Shown: one piece after another, positions 1-6,048 of the stretch
How the letters are laid out: every line of letters starts with the position of its first letter
How positions within the stretch are numbered: the stretch's first letter is position 1
Source of the DNA: Anaerolineales bacterium UBA6668
Lineage (GTDB): Bacteria > Chloroflexota > Anaerolineae > Anaerolineales > UBA6668
Assembly (NCBI GenBank): GCA_002455215.1
Contig: DKKK01000045.1
Span: forward strand, 1-8,094
Reading direction: 5' to 3'
DNA length: 8,094 nt
Notes under the pieces: model-generated
Databases searched by the model: none
The model's input: only the letters and a program-made list of their open reading frames with translations
Told to the model about the DNA's origin: nothing
Position numbers and translations under genes: made by a program

Positions 1-150
1 CAAATGCCTTTTTCATGCGGTTGACTTGGGGGGAAGGAAATGGAGGGCATGGCACAATCAAAAAAGGCGTTTCGGATTAGTAAGGAGATTCAACTGTGCC
101 GAATCGCATCATTCTTCCCCCATCCCGCTAGATTAAGGTAAAATTAGCGT
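1..150. other. Left-edge non-coding stretch upstream of the transpeptidase gene
   Basis: No gene can be supported. One + frame is open from the edge to a TAG at 78-80 and another to a TAA at 134-136, but neither short tail resembles a known protein end. No terminator hairpin is seen. A TAAAAT hexamer at 139-144 just before the GTG start could be a -10 box for a leaderless transcript, but no -35 accompanies it. Confidence 0.35.
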
Positions 151-1233
151 GTGAATAAGGATATCACCAGGCGGAATTTCCTTAAATTGGCGGTTGCTAC
201 TGGCATTGCCGCATCTTTGCCATTTGCTGGGCAACTGACTTTTGCATCCAACCCAACATATCCACTGCCCAGCCCACCTAGCCCGGTCGGTTATGCTACC
301 AATACTTTCATGGCACGCTCAATTGCGGCTGGTGTTTACGTCCGTGCTAGTGCAGATAGGAATGCTGAAGTTGTCGGATACTTGCGCGAAGATCAGGTCG
401 TGCTGGTGACCGGTAAAGTGACTGCCGAGGAGCCCCAGCACAATCCAGTGTGGTATCGTGTGCAAGATGGTTTTGTACATTCGTCTTGGCTTCAGCCGGT
501 GCGTATTCGCTACCAAAAAACACCCGCACGCTTCCCCAAAAATTCTTTCCTAACCGAAGTGAGCGTGCCCTTTGTAGATGCACGCTGGGAGCCGTGGTTT
601 GGAGCAGGTAAAGCTTACCGCTACTATTATGGCACTACTTTTTGGATCACCAGCATCAGCGAAGATGACGCGGGCAATGTCTGGTACAAGGTGTGGGATG
701 ACCGTGCGGCTGGCTACCATTACGCCCCAGCCCGTGCTATGCGCATCCTGCCTTACCAAGAATTTTCACCCATTAGCCCACAAGTTCCCCCCGACCAGAA
801 GCGCATTCATGTCGATTCACAAACCAATCGCATTTCTGTTTATGAATATGACCAACTGGTGTTTGAGTTGCCGATTTGTACGGGAGATTGGTACAAAGAA
901 GGCGGCGAGTGGAAAGATTACACCACTACGCCAGGCACCTATCGCGTTTTGTGGAAAATGCCCAGTCGCCATATGGCAGGTGGTGACTTAGCCAGCGCCG
1001 ATGGCTTTGATTTACCGGGAGTGCCGTGGTGTACTTTTTTTTCATCCAGTGGCATGGCAATTCATGGCACGTATTGGCATAATGATTTTGGTGTGCGGCG
1101 CAGTCACGGCTGTGTTAATGTGCCGAGCGAGGTTGCACACTGGCTTTATCGTTGGACAACCCCATATCTTTCTGCAGATGTGGACTATCAACCCGCAAAA
1201 AATAAAGAAGGAACGCTCATCGAGGTAATATAA
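151..1233 (+). CDS. Tat-exported L,D-transpeptidase (YkuD domain) with SH3-like modules
   Basis: Cell-wall enzyme predicted to make or remodel 3-3 cross-links in peptidoglycan, or attach partners to it, outside the membrane. 360 residues. The N-terminus carries a textbook twin-arginine signal (TRRNFLK, residues 6-12) followed by a hydrophobic stretch to about residue 27; no lipobox Cys is seen, so it is probably cleaved near residues 27-33. An SH3-like module spans about 53-117 and a second SH3-like segment about 135-200. The YkuD catalytic domain covers about 217-345, with the HG pair at 305-306 and the SHGCVN signature giving catalytic Cys321. The start is GTG at 151: an in-frame TAG lies at 145-147, and no other start keeps the RR motif. 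AAGG at 135-138 is a weak, rather distant ribosome binding site. The gene overlaps glgB by one base. The domain assignment is firm; the exact substrate is unknown. Confidence 0.93.
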   Translation: MNKDITRRNFLKLAVATGIAASLPFAGQLTFASNPTYPLPSPPSPVGYATNTFMARSIAAGVYVRASADRNAEVVGYLREDQVVLVTGKVTAEEPQHNPVWYRVQDGFVHSSWLQPVRIRYQKTPARFPKNSFLTEVSVPFVDARWEPWFGAGKAYRYYYGTTFWITSISEDDAGNVWYKVWDDRAAGYHYAPARAMRILPYQEFSPISPQVPPDQKRIHVDSQTNRISVYEYDQLVFELPICTGDWYKEGGEWKDYTTTPGTYRVLWKMPSRHMAGGDLASADGFDLPGVPWCTFFSSSGMAIHGTYWHNDFGVRRSHGCVNVPSEVAHWLYRWTTPYLSADVDYQPAKNKEGTLIEVI

Positions 1234-1235
1234 TG
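1222..1235 (+). promoter_or_regulatory. Ribosome binding site and TAATG overlap coupling the transpeptidase to glgB
   Basis: GAGGT (1222-1226) lies inside the last codons of the transpeptidase gene, 6-7 bases before the glgB ATG (1233-1235). The transpeptidase stop TAA (1231-1233) shares its last A with that ATG. This is the classical arrangement for translational coupling and fixes the glgB start. Confidence 0.8.
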
Positions 1236-3452
1236 ACGAAAGATTCAGCTATTCAATGGAAGGCACACCCAGAAGCGGTTGCCGCAATTGCCGGGGGCTA
1301 TCATGGAAACCCGTTTGATGTGTTGGGGCTTCACCAAATTGAAAATGACGACAAACCCATGTTTGTTGTACGTGCTTTCCAGCCACAGGCGCGTGCAGTG
1401 GAAGTGGTTTTTGCTAAGGGCAAGTCTGTTCCAATGGAAAAAACGCACGATTACGGCTTTTTCGAAGTTCAACTGAACGAAAAACAAGCCAAGTCTGGTT
1501 ATCGCCTGCATATCACCACGATGGCAGATACCCAATACGAATTAGACGATGCCTATCGCTTTGCGCCTGTACTTGGCGATGCGGACTTGTACTTGCATGG
1601 GGAAGGCACACACATGCAGTTGTACAACAAGATGGGGGCACACCCAATGGAAGTACAAGGGGTAAAAGGAGTATGTTTTGCTGTGTGGGCGCCCAATGCA
1701 GAGCGGGTGAGCGTGATTGGCGACTTTAACAATTGGGACGGACGCCGCCACCCGATGCGCCTGCGCGGAAATTCGGGCATTTGGGAACTGTTTATCCCTG
1801 CCTTGCAAGGAGGGGATCTGTACAAATATGAAATTAAAACGCGCTATATGGGCTATATGGTGGAAAAAACCGACCCGTTTGGCTTCTCTGCAGAACTGCG
1901 TCCGCGTACCAGCAGTATCGTTTGGGATATTAATGCCTATCAATGGAACGATAATGACTGGATGGCTCAGCGGAGCGCTCGGCAAAGGTTGGATGCGCCA
2001 ATATCAGTTTATGAATTGCATTTGGGCAGTTGGATGCGAAAACCCGAAGACGGTAACCGCTTCCTGACCTACAGCGAACTGGCTGATAAACTGATCCCAT
2101 ATCTGCAAGAGACTGCCTTCACGCACGTTGAACTTTTACCAGTGACCGAACACCCCTTCGATGGCAGTTGGGGCTACCAAGCGGTGGGTTATTTTGCCCC
2201 TACCAGCCGTTTTGGCACACCAGACCAGTTTAAGCAATTTGTAGACCGCTTGCACCAAGCAGGCATTGGCGTAATTGTCGATTGGGTGCCTGCCCACTTC
2301 CCCAAGGACCAACACGGCCTTTCTTTCTTTGACGGCACTCACCTATACGAACACTCTGACCCCCGTCAAGGCGAACACATGGATTGGGGAACTTACATTT
2401 TTAATTTTGGGCGCAATGAAGTGCAGTCTTTCTTGCTCAATAGTGCGCTATTTTGGCTCGATAAATATCACATTGATGGCTTGCGGGTAGATGCAGTGGC
2501 ATCCATGCTCTACTTAGATTATTCTCGCAAGGCGGGTGAGTGGGTTCCCAATCAGTTTGGTGGACGCGAAAATTTGGAAGCAGTGGCTTTTCTGAAACGC
2601 TTCAATGAATTGGTGCATCTCAATTATCCTGACGTGCTGACCTTTGCCGAAGAATCCACTGCTTGGGGTGGGGTGAGCCGCCCAACCTATTTGGGTGGAT
2701 TGGGCTTTGACCTGAAGTGGAACATGGGCTGGATGCACGACACTTTGGTGTATATTGAAAAAGAGCCGATTCATCGCCGTTATCATCATGGCACGTTGAC
2801 TTTTTCGCTCATTTACGCTTTCACCGAAAACTTCATCTTGCCATTCTCGCATGACGAAGTGGTACATGGTAAGGGTTCAATGTTGAGCAAAATGCCCGGC
2901 GATTATTGGCAAAAATTTGCCAACCTGCGCAACTTATATGGCTATATGTTTACCCACCCAGGCAAAAAATTGCTCTTTATGGGGCAAGAATTTGGTCAGT
3001 GGAATGAATGGAATTATCAACAATCCATGGACTGGAATTTGCTCGATTTTGACAATCATTCCGCACTTAAATACTATGTAGGCGATTTAAACCGTTTGGT
3101 ACGCAAAGAGCCTGCTTTGCATCAAGTGGATTTTGAATCGCGTGGGTTTGAGTGGATTGACCACAATGATGGCGATAATAGCGTGATTAGTTATCTTCGC
3201 TATGCCCATGACCGCAATGATTTTGTGGTCGTGGTGTGCAATTTTACGCCGGTGCCGCGTTTTGGCTATCGAATTGGCGTGCCAAAGGGTGGCTTTTACC
3301 GCGAAATCCTAAATTCAGACTCGGCTGTCTATGGTGGAAGTAATTTGGGCAATCAGGGTGGGGTGCAAGCTCACGAATATGGCTGGCAAGGACGCTCACA
3401 CTCGCTTGAAATTACCTTGCCCCCACTGGCAACGGTCGCCTTCAAGTTGTAA
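1233..3452 (+). CDS. glgB: 1,4-alpha-glucan (glycogen) branching enzyme, GH13
   Basis: Cytosolic enzyme that cuts an alpha-1,4-glucan chain and re-attaches it through an alpha-1,6 bond, creating branch points in glycogen (EC 2.4.1.18). 739 residues, the normal length for the two-N-domain form. A first N-terminal beta-sandwich lies at about 20-115 and a CBM48 domain at about 145-225 (GDFNNWDG at 163-170). The GH13 barrel runs from about 255 to 630, followed by the C-terminal beta domain to 739. The conserved GH13 regions are all visible: DWVPAHF (350-356), [10 protein letters not shown] (416-425, nucleophile Asp420), FAEES (471-475, acid/base Glu473) and [11 protein letters not shown] (540-550, Asp541). 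These three residues sit at a constant +15 offset from Asp405/Glu458/Asp526 of E. coli GlgB, as I recall those numbers. No residue loss is seen, so it should be active. No other glycogen gene is in the window; its only apparent operon partner is the transpeptidase upstream. Confidence 0.98.
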   Translation: MTKDSAIQWKAHPEAVAAIAGGYHGNPFDVLGLHQIENDDKPMFVVRAFQPQARAVEVVFAKGKSVPMEKTHDYGFFEVQLNEKQAKSGYRLHITTMADTQYELDDAYRFAPVLGDADLYLHGEGTHMQLYNKMGAHPMEVQGVKGVCFAVWAPNAERVSVIGDFNNWDGRRHPMRLRGNSGIWELFIPALQGGDLYKYEIKTRYMGYMVEKTDPFGFSAELRPRTSSIVWDINAYQWNDNDWMAQRSARQRLDAPISVYELHLGSWMRKPEDGNRFLTYSELADKLIPYLQETAFTHVELLPVTEHPFDGSWGYQAVGYFAPTSRFGTPDQFKQFVDRLHQAGIGVIVDWVPAHFPKDQHGLSFFDGTHLYEHSDPRQGEHMDWGTYIFNFGRNEVQSFLLNSALFWLDKYHIDGLRVDAVASMLYLDYSRKAGEWVPNQFGGRENLEAVAFLKRFNELVHLNYPDVLTFAEESTAWGGVSRPTYLGGLGFDLKWNMGWMHDTLVYIEKEPIHRRYHHGTLTFSLIYAFTENFILPFSHDEVVHGKGSMLSKMPGDYWQKFANLRNLYGYMFTHPGKKLLFMGQEFGQWNEWNYQQSMDWNLLDFDNHSALKYYVGDLNRLVRKEPALHQVDFESRGFEWIDHNDGDNSVISYLRYAHDRNDFVVVVCNFTPVPRFGYRIGVPKGGFYREILNSDSAVYGGSNLGNQGGVQAHEYGWQGRSHSLEITLPPLATVAFKL

Positions 3453-3540
3453 GCCGCCGATGCGCCGCCACTTTGTGCCTACCTGCAGAGCGGTTATTTC
3501 TTAGCCACTCGCCTGTAAGTGCGTGGATGATTAAGAGAAT

Positions 3541-3571
3541 GAAAAAGACGTTGCCCCCCAACGTCTTTTTT
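3541..3571 (+). terminator. Rho-independent terminator after glgB
   Basis: A perfect 12-bp inverted repeat (AAAAAGACGTTG at 3542-3553 and CAACGTCTTTTT at 3559-3570) flanks a five-base C loop and ends in a run of six T (3566-3571). It begins 90 bases after the glgB stop. Because the stem starts with five A, it could also act on the opposite strand. It ends the transpeptidase-glgB unit. Confidence 0.88.
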
Positions 3572-3581
3572 CATTTATAAT
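3551..3581 (+). promoter_or_regulatory. Probable sigma-70-type promoter for the lipoprotein gene
   Basis: A perfect TATAAT box is at 3576-3581. The best -35 candidate is TTGCCC (3551-3556, four of six consensus bases) with a long 19-base spacer, so the -35 is weak and lies inside the right-hand end of the terminator stem and loop. Transcription would start near 3588, giving a leader of about 48 bases before the ATG at 3636. The call rests mainly on the -10 box and its position between a terminator and a gene. Confidence 0.5.
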
Positions 3582-3635
3582 CCCTACAGTCAGATACCAC
3601 CTACACAATTGCCAGAAACTCAGAAGGTGTTCACG

Positions 3636-4694
3636 ATGAAAAAAACGTTCCTTTTTTTGCTGATTGTCATGTGGGCGCAAACAGCTTGCAGTCCAGCGAC
3701 TACCCAACCATTGCCCGCCGCTCCAACTGCCGCCTACGAATTGCCCACCGATAATAACACGCCAACCGCCCAGCCGGGTGCCGATTGGCCACAATTTACG
3801 TTATCTGCCACACTCGCCGGGGCGTTACCCAGTGCTCCCGCCGAACTGCCGTTGTATCGTCAAGCGATGCCCGATGCCCTGCCAAGCCCTGCCGAACTGG
3901 ATGCCGTTTTGGCACAGCTAAAAGTGACAGGCGAAGTGGCAGAATCTTTTGGTGAAGCAAATGACCGCACCATCTTGGTAACTGAAGGCGGCAACAGCCT
4001 GCGCTTGGTATCTACCGACCCGCTAAACATGGTGCTGGCAATGGGCGAAGAGCCGCTTGATGCCCAACAAGTTAATTTGCCAATTCAAGAACGCGCCCAA
4101 TCTGCCGACACATTTCTAAAAGAGCGCCAATTGCTCAATTTTCCCTATCGCTTGGAAGTGCCCAATTTTTCACGCGAAGCAGGGCGGGCAATACGCGTGG
4201 TGCCCTTGTTGGATGGTGTGCCACTTTACGATTTTGACCCACTCAATGGGCGCATGTTGGTGCTGTTTAATGCGGAAGGGGCGGTTTCCAGCGTCTTTTG
4301 GCGTGCGCTTAAGCTCAACCCCAATGGCACTGCCAAGCTAAAAACCGCTGAACAGGTGTGGCAAGAAATTCAAGCCGGGCAGATACCCAGCGCGGGGGAG
4401 GGGCGGTGCTGGCAAGTGGGAATTTACGACCCTAGCCAGGAATTCCCGGTTTTCACGCCCATTTCTCCGCAACCGTGTGTGACTTACAGTTCGGGTGCAG
4501 TCAGCGCGTTTGGGGCGGCAACCATTGACCGTTTTGAATGGGTCTATTTTGCTTATGACTTAAACTTAGGCATGAGCGAAAGCGCATTTCCGGCAGATTC
4601 TCCCGCTCGGTTGGTTTTTCCATTGTGGCGTTTGGTGGGCACCACCGATGATGGGCGGCAGGTGGAGGTGTTGTGGCAAGCACTTGCCGACTAA
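3636..4694 (+). CDS. Lipoprotein of unknown function
   Basis: 352-residue secreted lipoprotein; I do not recognise a named family. The start is ATG 3636, preceded by AGAAGGTG (3622-3629) at good spacing. An upstream in-frame TTG at 3609 is rejected because it would place nine polar residues before the signal peptide and has no ribosome binding site. The signal peptide is residues 1-17 (two Lys, then a hydrophobic core) with lipidation site Cys18 in the context QTAC; Gln at -3 is not typical. Residues 19-70 are a Pro/Ala/Thr-rich, low-complexity neck, which would hold the folded part away from the membrane. The rest (about 75-352) is soluble, mixed alpha/beta in appearance, with two Cys (258 and 281) that could form a disulphide. 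The general look (helix then strand segments, a VPLLDGVPLYDF segment at about 189-200) recalls the PepSY- or YycH-like folds of other Gram-positive-type lipoproteins, but that is only an impression. It is a single-gene unit with its own probable promoter. Confidence 0.85.
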   Translation: MKKTFLFLLIVMWAQTACSPATTQPLPAAPTAAYELPTDNNTPTAQPGADWPQFTLSATLAGALPSAPAELPLYRQAMPDALPSPAELDAVLAQLKVTGEVAESFGEANDRTILVTEGGNSLRLVSTDPLNMVLAMGEEPLDAQQVNLPIQERAQSADTFLKERQLLNFPYRLEVPNFSREAGRAIRVVPLLDGVPLYDFDPLNGRMLVLFNAEGAVSSVFWRALKLNPNGTAKLKTAEQVWQEIQAGQIPSAGEGRCWQVGIYDPSQEFPVFTPISPQPCVTYSSGAVSAFGAATIDRFEWVYFAYDLNLGMSESAFPADSPARLVFPLWRLVGTTDDGRQVEVLWQALAD

Positions 4695-4701
4695 GCAAGT
4701 G
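4681..4701. other. Hairpin over the lipoprotein stop codon
   Basis: CACTTGC (4681-4687) and GCAAGTG (4695-4701) form a perfect 7-bp stem around a seven-base loop that contains the lipoprotein stop codon. It lies between two convergent genes (lipoprotein ending at 4694, hydrolase ending at 4725). No T run follows on either strand, so it is not a standard intrinsic terminator. It might stabilise the transcript ends or be chance. Confidence 0.3.
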
Positions 4702-4724
4702 TGGATGTGTGCTGATAGGGCTGT

Positions 4725-5531
4725 CTATTCTGCCAAAAAGGTGTAAAGCAAAGTGTGTGTCTGGTTGGGCAGTTCATCTGTGGGCAAGTGCCCGCAATCG
4801 AGCGTGAACAACTGGGCATGGGGCACATGTTTGGCTACCAACTGACCATCACGGTTTGGCACTACGCCGTCATATTTGCCCAAAATGACCAGTGTTGGCT
4901 GTTGGATTTGGTGAAGCATGTCTTCCAAATCGTGCTGGGCGATTGTCCAAAGTGACTTAACAATGGTCGCACCACTCGATTTTGCCCACTCTTCCTTGCG
5001 GCGTTGGTAAGTGGCAGTAGGGGCAGAGCCATAAAAGGGAATTAGGTGGCGCATGCGCATCATTTGTGGCCAAGCCCATTCGCTCACCCGCAGTTGCAAG
5101 TTGCGCATAGGCAATTTCTCCAGCAGTTGCAAGTCCTTGCGGGCGCGTTTGCCAGTTACCACTGGGTTGATCACCACCACCTTGCGGAAGCGTTCTGGGT
5201 CGTGCAAGACGGTTTGCAGTGAAATCATTCCGCCCATTGAATGCCCAACAATGCAGGCATTTTCAATTTTGTGTAAACGGCAAAATTCAAGTAGCAATTG
5301 AGACCAAGCCTGAATATCGTGCAGGTCGTGGGCTGTTTTATCTGAGTCGCCATAACCGGGCAGGTCGATTGCCCAGCAATGAAAGTGGGGGGCAAGCACA
5401 TCCATCAGGTCATCCCACATGTGGCGAGAAGACATCCAGCCATGAACCATCAGAATGTGTTGGTCGCCGAAACCTGATTCTTGGTAAGATACTTGAACGC
5501 CAGAAATGTGAGTTTGAATAGATGGAAGCAT
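4725..5531 (-). CDS. Alpha/beta-fold hydrolase
   Basis: 268-residue cytosolic enzyme of the alpha/beta hydrolase fold; it has no signal peptide. Substrate unknown: esterase, lactonase, C-C hydrolase or similar. Catalytic features in order: oxyanion-hole HGW at 30-32, DLPGYGDSD at 56-64, the nucleophile elbow GHSMGG (96-101, Ser98), the acid in GKYDGVVP (Asp221) and the base in CGHLP (His248). The cap region lies at about 125-200. The start ATG (5529-5531) is the only one that preserves the first beta strands; an in-frame stop lies 30 bases upstream, and no Shine-Dalgarno sequence is visible. It is co-directional with the MbtH gene but 220 bp downstream of it, so membership in the peptide cluster is possible, not shown. 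It converges with the lipoprotein gene across a 30-base gap. Confidence 0.92.
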   Translation of the reverse strand: MLPSIQTHISGVQVSYQESGFGDQHILMVHGWMSSRHMWDDLMDVLAPHFHCWAIDLPGYGDSDKTAHDLHDIQAWSQLLLEFCRLHKIENACIVGHSMGGMISLQTVLHDPERFRKVVVINPVVTGKRARKDLQLLEKLPMRNLQLRVSEWAWPQMMRMRHLIPFYGSAPTATYQRRKEEWAKSSGATIVKSLWTIAQHDLEDMLHQIQQPTLVILGKYDGVVPNRDGQLVAKHVPHAQLFTLDCGHLPTDELPNQTHTLLYTFLAE

Positions 5532-5751
5532 AAAAATTGTGCGCGAAGGTGAAAGAATAGCTTATATTTGGCACGTGTGCTGAATATGGAACAACAGCTT
5601 GATTTTACACCCAATGGATTAATTTTCGCTAATAAGTTTGGCTAGCAAAGGTGAAAATTTCGACCATTTTTCTGAACTGTGTCACCCAACCAGCCAGCCA
5701 ACCCGCGCACTGAATCAGGAGCGTGTTGGTAAAGCCCCGTTCATTTGACTG
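5532..5751. other. Intergenic region between the MbtH gene and the hydrolase gene
   Basis: 220 bases with no convincing ORF, terminator or promoter. It contains an AT-rich stretch near the hydrolase start and a short CCAACC/CCAGCC-rich patch at about 5685-5704. On the - strand several imperfect -10-like hexamers exist (for example TATTCT, complement of 5554-5559), but none has an acceptable -35 at normal spacing. It must hold either read-through from mbtH or a promoter for the hydrolase gene. Confidence 0.4.
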
Positions 5752-5949
5752 CTATTCTCCCATTGCTTTTCGCAAGCTAAGCGGGCGCATATCTACCCAC
5801 ACTTGCTCAATATAATCTAAACATTCTTGTTTGCTACCCGATTTTCCAACCTCGCGCCAACCAATTGGAAGCTCTTTCCCGACTAGCCAAATGGAGTATT
5901 GTTCTTCGTGATTGATGACAACGGTGTAAGTCGGTTGAAATTCTGACAT
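5752..5949 (-). CDS. MbtH-like protein, NRPS adenylation-domain partner
   Basis: 65-residue small protein that binds adenylation domains of non-ribosomal peptide synthetases and is often needed for their solubility and amino-acid activation. The family signature is complete: NHEEQYSIW (13-21), PIGWREVG (28-35), Cys43, and [10 protein letters not shown] (51-60), including the three hallmark Trp residues (21, 31, 51) and the Ser19 that precedes the first of them. Length is typical of a free-standing MbtH protein. The start ATG (5947-5949) has AGGA eight bases upstream on the coding strand (complement of 5958-5961). It lies 99 bp downstream of the thioesterase-MFS gene on the same strand, probably in the same operon, and is the best in-window evidence that the upstream gene belongs to an NRPS cluster. 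It very likely serves an adenylation domain encoded beyond the right edge. Confidence 0.96.
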   Translation of the reverse strand: MSEFQPTYTVVINHEEQYSIWLVGKELPIGWREVGKSGSKQECLDYIEQVWVDMRPLSLRKAMGE

Positions 5950-6048
5950 GAGTTGTTTCCTGAAATTGAGATGAGAGCATAAGCTAGTTGAAAAAATATT
6001 GAAGTGAGTTTTTGGGCTAGGGTAAGCAGTGTGGTTTTTTTACGGGTG
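5950..6048. other. Spacer between the thioesterase-MFS gene and the MbtH gene
   Basis: 99 bases with no ORF and no hairpin followed by a T run, so nothing stops transcription from the upstream gene entering mbtH. On the - strand TATGCT occurs about 30 bases before the mbtH ribosome binding site, but only a poor -35 (TTCAAT, 16-base spacing) precedes it. Read-through expression is the simpler reading. Confidence 0.4.

Noticed and set aside
21..26. TTGACT as a -35 box for the transpeptidase
   Set aside because: No acceptable -10 hexamer lies 16-19 bases downstream; that region is G-rich (positions 43-49).
1..80. Tail of an upstream + strand gene ending at TAG 78-80
   Set aside because: Only 25 codons are visible, nothing in them is recognisable, and an alternative frame is open for even longer. 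Cannot be supported from this window.
578..991. Overlapping + strand ORF of 137 codons inside the transpeptidase gene
   Set aside because: It lies wholly within a clearly functional gene in another frame and shows no domain or plausible ribosome binding site. The same applies to the other shadow ORFs inside glgB, the hydrolase and the MFS gene, including the 195-codon one at 6548-7135.
3609..3611. TTG as the start of the lipoprotein
   Set aside because: The ATG at 3636 has a good ribosome binding site and begins directly with the MKK signal peptide; the TTG form adds a polar extension and has no ribosome binding site.
5698..5729. Imperfect inverted repeat (CCAAC and GTTGG) downstream of mbtH as a terminator
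   Set aside because: The stem is only five pairs before an internal mismatch, the loop is large and no T run follows on the - strand.
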